64,000 nucleotides of DNA from Pseudomonadota bacterium. Its GTDB lineage: Bacteria > Pseudomonadota > Alphaproteobacteria > Sphingomonadales > Sphingomonadaceae. A model generated the notes under the pieces. The model was not told the origin of the DNA. It saw only the letters and a program-made list of their open reading frames with translations, and did not search any database. Where the stretch lies: NCBI GenBank assembly GCA_023391375.1, contig JAEWBB010000001.1:62001-126000 (forward strand), in the 5' to 3' direction. The translations under genes and the position numbers were made by a program. Position 1 is the first letter of the stretch; every line of letters begins with the position of its first letter. This document shows, one piece after another, positions 49,919 through 58,362 of this stretch.

Positions 49919-51631
49919 ATGATCGCGACGCTCCTCGAACTAGCGCTAAAATCCTTGCTGGTCGCCGGCGCGACGCTGGTACTGCTGCGCCTGACGCGCG
50001 CCCGCTCGGCATCCGAACGCTCGTTCATTGCCCATGTCGGACTGGTGGCGATGGTCGCCCTGCCCTTCGCCAGCCTTTACCTGCCCGCGATGCGCCTCGA
50101 AGCGCCGGCCTTCCTGTCGCCGTCCGTCGCGAAGGTCGCCGTCCAGGCACCCTCCGTCACCGTACCGCTTACCACCGACATCGCCAGCTTGCCCGCGTCG
50201 ACCGCTCCCCTCCCCGAGGCGGCGACGTCGGGCTTCACCATTCCCGCCGATGTCGCGCCGTGGCTCTACGCCGCGCCGGCCATCGCGCTCCTCCTGCTGA
50301 CGCTGGTCGCCCTGCTGCGCCTCGTCGCGCTGCGCTCGCGCGCCGACATCCTGGTCGAACCGCAATGGCTGAGCGCCCTCGCCCACGCCCAGCGCCGCAT
50401 GAACTTCAAGAACGGTACGGCGCTGCTGGTGTCGGACGAACTGGCCTCGCCGATCAGCTGGGGCCTGGTGCGCCCGGTGATCCTGCTCAACAAGGACGCG
50501 CTATCGGCGACCCGCGAGGCGGAAGCGATCATCGCCCACGAACTGGCGCACGTCGCCCGCCTCGACTGGGCCAAGCTGATGCTGGCGCGCGTCGCCACTG
50601 CCGTCTTCTGGTTCAACCCGCTGGCGTGGGTCCTGGCCCGCGAAGCGCACCAGCTTCGCGAAGAAGCGGCCGACGACGCGGTGCTCGCCGCCAACGTCGA
50701 CGGTGCGGACTATGCGCAGCTGCTGGTCGGTGTCGCCCGCCACGAGTGCAAGGGCCTGCTGCTGGGCGCGCATGGCGTCGCGCCGGGAAAGGGATCGCTC
50801 CGCCGCCGCGTGACCCGCGTGCTCGACGGCACCCTGCCGCGCGGGCCGGCCGCCAAAGGCTGGGTCACCGGCTTCGCCGCCGGCATGCTGGTGATGGCTG
50901 CGCCGCTGGCCGCGGTTACCTTCCGCGCCGCGCCCGACGACAAGATGAGCGACCGTGAGGTCAAACTGGCCGAACGCTCGCCGTTGGCCCCGACCGCCCC
51001 GCTCTCGCCGCAAGCGGCAGTCGCGCCCGCCGCACCGACGGCTCCGACTGCGCCAATTGCACCGCTGAGCCCGCTGGTCAGCGTCGGCCCCGACGGCATC
51101 CTCGTCCGCAGCATGGACGGCGAACAGATCGCCCACATCGCGGCCAACGCCGCCGCCGCCGCCCAGCGCAAGGCTGAAAGGGGCGCCAGCAATGCGATGG
51201 ACGAAGCGATCGAAATGCGCGCGCTCGGCCTGACCCCGGAATATGCCCGCAGCATCCGGATGGCCGCGCCGCCCCAGATGGGCCAGATCGATCACGACGA
51301 GATCGTTGAAATGCGCGCCGTGGGCGTGACTCCCGAATACCTGCGGGAAATCGCCTCGTCCGGCTTCCCCAAGCTGACCGTGGACGACGTTGTCCAGGCC
51401 CGCGCGCTGGGCATGAGCGGTGCCTATATCCGCCAGATGCGGAGCGTCGGGGTGAAAGGCGACCTCGACAACCTCGCCGAACTGCGCGCGGTCGGCGTCA
51501 CGCCCGAGTTCGTGGCCCGGGCCAAGCGGGCCGGCGTCAATCCCAACGACACCGACCGCCTGACCAGCCTGCAGGTGCTCGGCATCGATCCGGGCCACCC
51601 ATCACCGACCCGGCGCGACATCGACGAGTAG
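49919..51631 (+). CDS. M56 (BlaR1-like) membrane metallopeptidase with C-terminal repeats
   Basis: Membrane protein of 570 residues. N-terminal helices (TLLELALKSLLVAGATLVLL and others) surround the zinc site AHELAHVARLDW (about 207-218) and EAADDAVLA. A last helix (about 316-335) leads to a periplasmic region: a proline/alanine linker and about five repeats of roughly 29 residues with core MRAVGVTPEYLREI (about 420-560). BlaR1 proteins instead carry a penicillin-binding sensor there, so the ligand must differ. The same repeat is found in the next gene. Confidence 0.88.
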   Translation: MIATLLELALKSLLVAGATLVLLRLTRARSASERSFIAHVGLVAMVALPFASLYLPAMRLEAPAFLSPSVAKVAVQAPSVTVPLTTDIASLPASTAPLPEAATSGFTIPADVAPWLYAAPAIALLLLTLVALLRLVALRSRADILVEPQWLSALAHAQRRMNFKNGTALLVSDELASPISWGLVRPVILLNKDALSATREAEAIIAHELAHVARLDWAKLMLARVATAVFWFNPLAWVLAREAHQLREEAADDAVLAANVDGADYAQLLVGVARHECKGLLLGAHGVAPGKGSLRRRVTRVLDGTLPRGPAAKGWVTGFAAGMLVMAAPLAAVTFRAAPDDKMSDREVKLAERSPLAPTAPLSPQAAVAPAAPTAPTAPIAPLSPLVSVGPDGILVRSMDGEQIAHIAANAAAAAQRKAERGASNAMDEAIEMRALGLTPEYARSIRMAAPPQMGQIDHDEIVEMRAVGVTPEYLREIASSGFPKLTVDDVVQARALGMSGAYIRQMRSVGVKGDLDNLAELRAVGVTPEFVARAKRAGVNPNDTDRLTSLQVLGIDPGHPSPTRRDIDE

Positions 51632-51721
51632 CGTTCCGACCACCCGATTGAACTGAAACGACCGCTTCCTGACGTGCCGCCCGGCACGACCGGCGAAGCC
51701 ATGCCTGAAGGAGTAGCCGAT

Positions 51722-52609
51722 ATGAACCGTCCCCTGATCTTCCTCGCCGCGATGGCCACCGCTGCCGCCGCCGTGACCAGCGCCTGCCTTGCGGAGGTGC
51801 GCAACTCGGACCGGCCCTTTCGCGCCGATGACCTTCATTTCACCCTGACCGACAAGGACGCGGCACGGGGCATGGCGAATTTCCACCTGACCCAGGGCCG
51901 CGACCATGACCGGATCAACATGAGCAACGACACCCGCCTGGCCGACCTCGGCCTCGCGCCGACGGCGCTCGACCGCGACGGCTCGATAGTCATCGCCATG
52001 GTCCGCGATGCCGGGCGGATCGACTGTAACGGCACCGTCCGTGGCGGCCGCGCCGAAGGCAATTGCCGGTTCGCCGCCGACACCGGCTTCAATGCCTTGC
52101 TTGCTCAGACCGGCGTCGCGCGACCCGACCTCGAGGACAGCTACGGCATGACCATCCTCGGCGTGACCCGCGCGATGGTCGACGCGGTGCGCGATTCGAA
52201 GTTCGGCCCGGCCACACCCGACGACCTGACGGCGATGGCCGCGGTCGGCGTCACGCCTGCCTACATCCGCGAACTGGCCAGCCGCGGCTACCGCCCGTCG
52301 AAGATCGACGACCTGGTCGCCTTCAAGGCGGTCGGCGTGACCGGCGACTATGTCGACGGACTGACCCGCGCAGGCGTGAAGACCAGCGACGGCGAGACCG
52401 TCGTCGCCATGCGCGCGCTCGGCATCACGCCCGAATTCGTTTCCAGTTTCGCGCGGATCGGCTACCCGAACCTCGATCCGGACAAGCTGGTCGAACTGAA
52501 GGCGCTCGGCATTACGCCGGCGATGGTCCAGGCGGTCGAGCGCGACCGTTCGGCCCTGTCGCTGCCGCAGCGCGCCGCCGCGCGCAGTCTGGTCGACAGC
52601 CGCCGATAG
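51722..52609 (+). CDS. Exported repeat protein, partner of M56 signalling module
   Basis: A protein of 295 residues with a signal peptide (IFLAAMATAAAAVTSACLAEV). After a region of about 120 residues (with the cysteines CNGTVRGGRAEGNCRF) come about five repeats of 29 residues, for example MAAVGVTPAYIRELASRGY and MRALGITPEFVSSFARIGY, the same repeat as in the M56 protein. I chose ATG 51722 because AAGGAG lies eight bases upstream. It could be a soluble competitor or co-sensor of the M56 protein. Function unknown. Confidence 0.8.
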   Translation: MNRPLIFLAAMATAAAAVTSACLAEVRNSDRPFRADDLHFTLTDKDAARGMANFHLTQGRDHDRINMSNDTRLADLGLAPTALDRDGSIVIAMVRDAGRIDCNGTVRGGRAEGNCRFAADTGFNALLAQTGVARPDLEDSYGMTILGVTRAMVDAVRDSKFGPATPDDLTAMAAVGVTPAYIRELASRGYRPSKIDDLVAFKAVGVTGDYVDGLTRAGVKTSDGETVVAMRALGITPEFVSSFARIGYPNLDPDKLVELKALGITPAMVQAVERDRSALSLPQRAAARSLVDSRR

Positions 52610-52621
52610 GCCGATCGTCGA

Positions 52622-52666
52622 GGCAGGGCGACCGTTGGTCGGCTCAACGACCGCAGTCGCCCTGCC
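52622..52666 (+). terminator. Hairpin after repeat-protein gene
   Basis: A perfect 11-base stem GGCAGGGCGAC/GTCGCCCTGCC encloses an inner CGTTG/CAACG stem. No T tract follows. It marks the probable end of the BlaI-M56-repeat operon and separates it from the TonB receptor. Confidence 0.65.
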
Positions 52667-52734
52667 ATCGAAGTCCGCTCGTTTTCATTAGCGCAACGGG
52701 TCAATGGGTGACTCGTTACGAAGGGGGTTTTCAC

Positions 52735-54834
52735 ATGTTTTCGCGCGTTCATCGCATCGCTCTGCTGGCCGGCGTCGCCGCCCTGTTTCCCGCCCATCTC
52801 GCGGCGCAGGAGACCGGCAATTCGGATCCCGCCGTGGCTCCGCCGCCGCAGGCCGCCGCCGCCGGCAACCGCCGGGTTTACATGCCGGCGGACTTCACCC
52901 GCTTCGCGCCCAAGTCAGCGTTCGACATGCTTTCGCAGGTCCCCGGCTTCACTATCCGCAGTGCGGATAACGAACGTGGCCTCGGCCAGGCGTCGGAGAA
53001 CGTGCTGATCAACGGCCAGCGCATCACCGACAAGTCGGCCAGCGCGGTGTCGCAGCTGCAGAACACGCCGGCGGGCAATGTCGAGCGGATCGAGATCGTC
53101 GACGCCTCCACCCTCGGGATTGCGGGCCTGACCGGTTCGGTCGCGAACGTCATCACCAAGGTCGTGAAAAAGGGCACCGGCAGCTTCCAGTACCGGCCGG
53201 AGGCGCGCGCCCATTATTCTTACCCCATCTATGGCCGCGGCAAGATCAGCTGGAACGATGTCGCCGGCCCGTTCGACTACACGCTGACGATGGACAGCAG
53301 CAGCTCCGGCAACGGCGCCTTCGGCGAAGGCGAGTTCGTCATCCGCAACAGCAACGGGCTGGTCGAGAACCGCGATAGCGTCTTCAAATCGAAATTCTTC
53401 CAGCCACGGTTCATCGCCCGGACCAAGATCGACCTTCCCGGCAGCGCAGTGGCCAACGCATCGGTCAACTACGCCCCGTACTGGTACAAGCAGCGCAATC
53501 CCGCCCGTGTCACCTTGTCCGACGGCAATGACTACGACCGGGACCTGTTGCAGAAGCAGGTCGGCTTCATCATCGATTTCAACGGCGACGTGGAGTTCGC
53601 GGCCGGACCGGGCCGTCTCAAGCTGATCGGCCTCAGGCACTTCGAGCATGAGCCGACGATCACAACCCTGACGTTCGACTATCTGAGCGACGCGCCGACC
53701 GACGGCATTCGCTTCACGCGTGACGCCTTCATCGGGGAAACCGTCGGCCGGGCCGAATACAAGTGGAAGACCGGCAAGAATGATTGGCAGGTCTCGTTCG
53801 AGCGGGCCTACAACAGCCTGCGGCAGGACGGGCAGCTGCTCTCGCTCGACCCCGACAGCGGCGATTATATCAACATCCCGGACGGTGCGCGCAGCGGCGA
53901 AGTCAATGAGGTGCGCTACGAAGGCATCGCCTCGTTCAGCCGTCCGCTGACGTCGAAGCTCGACCTGCAGCTGTCGGGCGGCGGCGAAATTTCGAAGCTG
54001 ACCCGCGTCGACGGCGACCTGGAGCCGCGCAAGTTCTTCCGCCCCAAGGGCAGCATCGTGCTCGGCTGGCGTCCGGCCAAGGGCTGGGACACCTCGCTGT
54101 CGCTGAAGCGCCGCGTCGGCCAGATCAGCTTCTACGACTTCCTCGCCCAGCCCAACCTTAACCAGGACCGCGAGAATGCGGGGAACAACGATCTCGTCCC
54201 GCCGCAAAGCTGGGAGCTGGAGACCGAGGTCAACAAGGATCTCGGCGTATGGGGCAAGACCAAGCTTCGAGCCTACGTCCACCGGATCGACGATATCGTC
54301 GATATCGTGCCGATCGGCGACGACGGGGAATCGGTCGGCAACCTGCCGCGGGCGAAACTCTGGGGGCTGGAATCGACCAGCACGATCCAGTTCGATCCGT
54401 TGGGCTGGAAGGGCGCCAAACTCGACCTGACCCTGTCCAAGGAGCATAGCTCGGTAGAAGACCCGCTCACCGGCGAAACCCGCCCGATTTCGGGCGCCAG
54501 CCGTTACGGGATCGAAGCCTCGCTGCGCCACGACATCCCGGGCACGCAGATCGCCTGGGGCGGCTTCTTCGAGAAGTACAAGAGCTACGACACCTACTTC
54601 CTGACGGAAATCGGAAACGGCTGGGAAGGCCCGTTCGTCGGCGGCTTCATCGAGCACAAGGACGTGCTGGGCATGAAGGTGCGGTTCGACGTGGTGAACG
54701 TCACCGGCGGGCGCCACTATTTCTGGCGCGACGTCTACGACGGTCGCCGCAACGTCGCGCCGCTGCTCTACACGCAGCGCGAAGCGGAAAAGATCGGACC
54801 GATCTTCCGCCTCGACATCCGCGGGAATTTCTAA
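52735..54834 (+). CDS. TonB-dependent outer-membrane receptor
   Basis: Receptor of 699 residues with a signal peptide (HRIALLAGVAALFPAHLAAQ). The plug domain includes SAFDMLSQVPGFTIRSAD, VLINGQRITDKSASAVSQL and VERIEIVDASTLGIAGLTGS. The barrel follows, ending in RLDIRGNF with the C-terminal phenylalanine. ATG 52735 is preceded by GAAGGGGG. It lacks an obvious TonB box near the start. The ligand is unknown; it lies convergent with pgl. Confidence 0.9.
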   Translation: MFSRVHRIALLAGVAALFPAHLAAQETGNSDPAVAPPPQAAAAGNRRVYMPADFTRFAPKSAFDMLSQVPGFTIRSADNERGLGQASENVLINGQRITDKSASAVSQLQNTPAGNVERIEIVDASTLGIAGLTGSVANVITKVVKKGTGSFQYRPEARAHYSYPIYGRGKISWNDVAGPFDYTLTMDSSSSGNGAFGEGEFVIRNSNGLVENRDSVFKSKFFQPRFIARTKIDLPGSAVANASVNYAPYWYKQRNPARVTLSDGNDYDRDLLQKQVGFIIDFNGDVEFAAGPGRLKLIGLRHFEHEPTITTLTFDYLSDAPTDGIRFTRDAFIGETVGRAEYKWKTGKNDWQVSFERAYNSLRQDGQLLSLDPDSGDYINIPDGARSGEVNEVRYEGIASFSRPLTSKLDLQLSGGGEISKLTRVDGDLEPRKFFRPKGSIVLGWRPAKGWDTSLSLKRRVGQISFYDFLAQPNLNQDRENAGNNDLVPPQSWELETEVNKDLGVWGKTKLRAYVHRIDDIVDIVPIGDDGESVGNLPRAKLWGLESTSTIQFDPLGWKGAKLDLTLSKEHSSVEDPLTGETRPISGASRYGIEASLRHDIPGTQIAWGGFFEKYKSYDTYFLTEIGNGWEGPFVGGFIEHKDVLGMKVRFDVVNVTGGRHYFWRDVYDGRRNVAPLLYTQREAEKIGPIFRLDIRGNF

Positions 54835-54838
54835 CGGG

Positions 54839-55537
54839 CTAGGCGGCCCAGTGAATGTCGATCGGCTGCTCGGCTTCGGCCAGCAGCCGGCCGATGGGCA
54901 GCTTCGACGACTGGCCGTCATCGATCGCCCCTTCCAGCAGCGCCTTCTTGTCCTCGCCCGTGATGGTGATCAGCACCGTGCGTGCCGACAGGATCGCCGA
55001 GCGGGTCAGCGTCACGCGCGCGACGGCGGGATCGGGCATCGGGTCCGGTGTCACGCCGATCGCATGACGGCCCTTCGGCGCATCCAGCGCTTCCTGCAGG
55101 TCGGGGCCGGCGAAAATGGACGCGGTGTGCCCGTCCTTGCCCATGCCGAGCCAGGCGAGATCGAGCGGGAATTTGAGGTCCTGCAGCTTGGCGTTGGCCG
55201 AATTGCCGGCCAGCTTCGGATCGGTGATGTCGCTGGTGTAGGGGAACACCCGTGCGCCGGCCGGAAGGAAGGTCTGGGCGAGCAGCCGTGCGTTCGACCG
55301 TTCGTCGGTCAGCGGAACCAGCCGCTCGTCGGTCGGGATGATCGTCACCCGCTTCCACGGCAGCTTGGCCGCGACGAGCCTTTCGAACACGGGCAGTGGG
55401 GTCGACCCGCCGGGAAAGGCCACCAGCGCCTCGCCGCGCGCATCGATCGCGCTTTCGATGATAAAGCCGATGTCCCCGGCGACGGCATCCGCCATCTCGC
55501 CCACCGAGTCATAATCCCACCATTCGGCTTCAATCAT
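54839..55537 (-). CDS. pgl: 6-phosphogluconolactonase
   Basis: Enzyme of 232 residues that hydrolyses 6-phosphogluconolactone in the pentose phosphate/Entner-Doudoroff route. FPGGSTPLPVFERLVAAKLP, VTIIPTDERLVPLTDERSN and LAWLGMGKDGHTASIFAG are the DevB/Pgl motifs. It stands alone; sphingomonads usually carry it with zwf and edd, which are not in the window, so it may be separately placed here. It is convergent with the TonB receptor. Confidence 0.94.
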   Translation of the reverse strand: MIEAEWWDYDSVGEMADAVAGDIGFIIESAIDARGEALVAFPGGSTPLPVFERLVAAKLPWKRVTIIPTDERLVPLTDERSNARLLAQTFLPAGARVFPYTSDITDPKLAGNSANAKLQDLKFPLDLAWLGMGKDGHTASIFAGPDLQEALDAPKGRHAIGVTPDPMPDPAVARVTLTRSAILSARTVLITITGEDKKALLEGAIDDGQSSKLPIGRLLAEAEQPIDIHWAA

Positions 55538-55596
55538 CCAATCGCTCCTTGTCCGTGGGTGGGCCCTTTAGGACAAAGGACGGCGAAAGGCGAACC

Positions 55597-56169
55597 TCAG
55601 TTCACCGGCATCATGATGTGCGCGTAGGGCGTCCCGCCGAACATCACGAACGGCCGGGTCACGTCCGGCCTGGCGCCGCTCGGATAGCCCGACGCTTCGG
55701 CTGCACGGGCATTGAGGATCATGACGTGCGGCCCGCTGTCGACCCATTCGCCGTCGGGCTTCGTTGCAAAGGGATCGGTGTTGCTGGCGTCGCTCCCGCC
55801 CTTGAGCATGTAGGCGAGGCCGACCGCATCGGGGTCCGGCGCCTTCTTGCCGATCCAGGCCGTGGCCCACGCCAGCCCGGCCTTGTCGAGGCACATCGGG
55901 TCGTTGCCGGGCGTGTGCGGAAGGTCCGGCATGCAGGTCCAGCCGTTGCTCCCTTCCTTCAGCATCTTGCCGTCCCCGCCCATGACCGCCGCACCGGCCG
56001 CGATGGCGGCGGGCGCCGCGGACAGCGCGCTGGCGACCGGGTCGTTGGCGATAGCGGGTGCGGCGGCCTGAGCCTGCGCCGTTTCGTTGTCGGAATTCTG
56101 CTCGGCCGGCTTTTGCGAGCAGGCAGCGGTCAGGGCGGCTACGCAAACAAGGGTCGGGATCATGCGCAT
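55597..56169 (-). CDS. Putative lipoprotein with conserved extracytoplasmic domain
   Basis: A protein of 190 residues with a lipobox VAALTAACSQ (cysteine near residue 17), a flexible linker to about 60, and a domain with CMPDLPHTPGNDPMCLDKAG (two cysteines), WVDSGPHVMILN and FGGTPYAHIMMPV. I recall similar proteins as unnamed conserved lipoproteins of alpha- and betaproteobacteria. AAGGAGGA stands five bases before ATG 56169, which decides the start. Function unknown. Confidence 0.8.
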   Translation of the reverse strand: MRMIPTLVCVAALTAACSQKPAEQNSDNETAQAQAAAPAIANDPVASALSAAPAAIAAGAAVMGGDGKMLKEGSNGWTCMPDLPHTPGNDPMCLDKAGLAWATAWIGKKAPDPDAVGLAYMLKGGSDASNTDPFATKPDGEWVDSGPHVMILNARAAEASGYPSGARPDVTRPFVMFGGTPYAHIMMPVN

Positions 56170-56219
56170 GGCGTCCTCCTTGAAAGCGGAGCCATCATAC
56201 GCTCTCGACGAGCGGAATC

Positions 56220-56963
56220 CTATCGTTCGAAGCGTCCCGTCTCGCGCTGGATATAGCCGAACCAGGCGGCGATCGGCTGGCCCGCGGCATTCGTCGCGGG
56301 TTTGAACTGCCCGCGCTGGGTGAGCAAGCTGCAGGTCCACTGGTCGATCGCGGCGTTGTTGAACGATCGCATTACGTCGCATTGGCTGATCCGGCCCGTC
56401 GCCTCGACCCGGACCCGGACGAAGACCGCGCCGCCTGGCGGCCAGCCTCGGCTGACGGCGCGGGGATAATCGCGCGTGGTGATTCCGCGAACGAGCTTCA
56501 CACCGCTTTCTCCGCCACCGCCGGAACCAGTGCCCGACCCGCCGCTACCGGTCCCATTCCCGGTTCCGCCCGACCCCGTCCCGGAGCCGACGACGTTGCT
56601 GTTGCCCGAGGTGCTGTCGCTTCCGGTGGACGGCTTTTCCGCGACCGGCATGGGCACCGGTACTGGAAGCGAGACCCGCGGCTTGGGCGCGACCACCGGC
56701 GTCGCCTTGCTCTTGATGTTGGCCGCCGAGGCGGCCCCTTCGTCCTCCTTGGGCTTTGGCTTGGGCTGCTGGACGACCGGCGGATCTTCCTCCGGTGGCG
56801 GCGGGGGCACGACGACGTCGAAGATCTGCAGATTCGCCTGGTGCGCGAGCTCTCGACCCGTGCTCGACAGGGTGAGGAAGGCGTAGAGCAGGCCGACGTG
56901 GATCAGCGCGACGAGCGCGATGGTCCCGGCGCGACCGGCCGGCGAGGTCCTGGGCGTATACAT
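56220..56963 (-). CDS. tonB: Energy transducer TonB
   Basis: A protein of 247 residues. One N-terminal anchor helix (TIALVALIHVGLLYAFLTL), then a proline-rich periplasmic stretch (PPPPPEEDPPVV and KPKPKEDEG), a serine-glycine linker, and the C-terminal TonB domain with YPRAVSRGWPPGGAVFVRVR, GRISQCDVMRSFNN and WFGYIQRETGRF. It transmits the proton-motive force to the outer-membrane receptors encoded in this region. No exbB or exbD is next to it. Confidence 0.92.
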   Translation of the reverse strand: MYTPRTSPAGRAGTIALVALIHVGLLYAFLTLSSTGRELAHQANLQIFDVVVPPPPPEEDPPVVQQPKPKPKEDEGAASAANIKSKATPVVAPKPRVSLPVPVPMPVAEKPSTGSDSTSGNSNVVGSGTGSGGTGNGTGSGGSGTGSGGGGESGVKLVRGITTRDYPRAVSRGWPPGGAVFVRVRVEATGRISQCDVMRSFNNAAIDQWTCSLLTQRGQFKPATNAAGQPIAAWFGYIQRETGRFER

Positions 56964-57027
56964 TGCGCCATCAACGCCGCCACCGCCCCCCGGTTTCGTT
57001 ACGGGGCCGCTTCGCTTGGCAAAAAGC

Positions 57028-58203
57028 CTAGAGCGCTTCGACGATCGTCGCGTTCGCGATTCCGCCGCCTTCGCACATGGTCTGCAGGCCGTAGCGCAGC
57101 CCGCGAGCCCTCAATGCGTGCACCAGCGTCGCCATCAGCTTGGTCCCGCTGGCGCCCAGCGGGTGGCCGAGCGCGATCGCCCCGCCATTGACGTTGAGGC
57201 GCGCCGGATCCGCGCCAATCTCGTCGAGCCAGGCCATCGGCACCGGCGCGAACGCCTCGTTGACCTCGAACAAGTCAATGTCCCCTTCCGACCGTCCCGC
57301 CCTTTCCAGCGCGCGGCGGGTCGCTGGCCAGGGTTCGGCGAGCATGACCACGGGATCGCCAGCCGTCACCGCCAGCGCATCGATCCGCGCCAGCGGGGTC
57401 AGGCCGTGCGCCTTGAGGGCCGCTTCGCCTACGACCAGTACGCCGGACGCGCCGTCGCAAATCTGACTGGCATTGCCCGCCGTAATGACACCGTCCGGCG
57501 CGATGGTCTTGAGGGCCGCCAGCCCCTCCATCGACGCGTCGGCGCGGATGCCCTCGTCACGGTCGTGGACATGTTCCTCGCCCTCGGCGCCGACGACGTG
57601 CAGCGGCACGATCTCGTTCACAAAGGCGCCCGTCGTCGTCGCCGCAGCGGCCCTGCGATGGCTGCCGAGCGCGAACGCATCGAGCATTTGGCGCGTGTAG
57701 CCACGCTCTTTCGCAATCATCTCGGCGCCGGTGAACTGGCTGAACTGTTCGACGCCGAAACGCTGCTTGACCGACTGGGGCCAGGGCCCCTCTCCCATAC
57801 CGGCCTGGGCGGCGAGGATCACCGGGGCGCCCATCGGCACGCGAGTCATGCTTTCGACACCGCAGGCGATCACCATGTCCTGCGTCCCGCTCATCACCGC
57901 CTGCGCGGCGAAGTGCAGCGCTTGCTGGCTCGATCCGCACTGCCGGTCGACCGTCGTGCCCGGCACCTCCTCCGGGAGTCCGGCGGCCAGCCAGGACGTG
58001 CGGGCGATGTTCCCGGCCTGCCCGCCGATCGCATCGACGCACCCGAAGACGACGTCGTCGACGGCTGCGGGGTCGACGGAAGTTCGGTTCATCGCGGCCC
58101 GGATGACGTCGGCGCCCAGATCGATCGGGTGGACGGCCGCGAGCGCTCCGTTCCTTCTCCCGGTCGGGGTGCGAACGGCATCGATGATGTACGCCTCGGT
58201 CAT
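57028..58203 (-). CDS. Acetyl-CoA acetyltransferase-type thiolase, possibly chimeric
   Basis: Thiolase of 391 residues, full length. Active-site cysteine lies in VDRQCGSSQQALHFAAQA (about residue 91), followed by GVESMTRVPMGAP, FEVNEAFAPVPMAWLDE, the histidine GGAIALGHPLGASG and the second cysteine in QTMCEGGG. It may degrade or condense acyl-CoA. I chose ATG 58203 because GAGGAG precedes it. Glycine codons change from mixed (GGG, GGA) in the first part to mainly GGC later. Either the gene was fused at the conserved cysteine region or it belongs wholly to one source. Confidence 0.9.
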   Translation of the reverse strand: MTEAYIIDAVRTPTGRRNGALAAVHPIDLGADVIRAAMNRTSVDPAAVDDVVFGCVDAIGGQAGNIARTSWLAAGLPEEVPGTTVDRQCGSSQQALHFAAQAVMSGTQDMVIACGVESMTRVPMGAPVILAAQAGMGEGPWPQSVKQRFGVEQFSQFTGAEMIAKERGYTRQMLDAFALGSHRRAAAATTTGAFVNEIVPLHVVGAEGEEHVHDRDEGIRADASMEGLAALKTIAPDGVITAGNASQICDGASGVLVVGEAALKAHGLTPLARIDALAVTAGDPVVMLAEPWPATRRALERAGRSEGDIDLFEVNEAFAPVPMAWLDEIGADPARLNVNGGAIALGHPLGASGTKLMATLVHALRARGLRYGLQTMCEGGGIANATIVEAL

Positions 58204-58228
58204 GGGAAGCTCCTCGCCGTCAATCAGG

Positions 58229-58243
58229 TAGATAATTAATCTA
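58229..58243. promoter_or_regulatory. AT-rich near-palindrome upstream of thiolase
   Basis: TAGATAATTAATCTA matches at six of seven symmetric pairs and lies 26 to 40 bases before the thiolase start in very GC-rich surroundings. A TetR- or MarR-type regulator of acyl-CoA genes could bind here; no regulator is next to it. Confidence 0.45.
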
Positions 58244-58362
58244 TACAGGAGGTGGTGGGGCACGTCCAGCCTCGACTCGGCTGTCGCAACCTCCCCGCCC
58301 GATCTCGCTGCGACGGGTAGGTTCCGCGGTAGACCGGCAACCGAGACGGGGCGGAGGGCGCG

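Larger units (their letters stand above)
56964..58362. other. Interval holding the sphingomonad-to-actinobacterial switch
   Basis: Left of this interval all genes look sphingomonad; right of it gene order, start codons (TTG, GTG) and codon use look like Corynebacteriales. The thiolase gene in between has a mixed codon pattern, with few GGC glycine codons in the first 150 codons and mostly GGC after, so the switch may lie inside it, near 57.75-57.95 kb. Confidence 0.7.
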
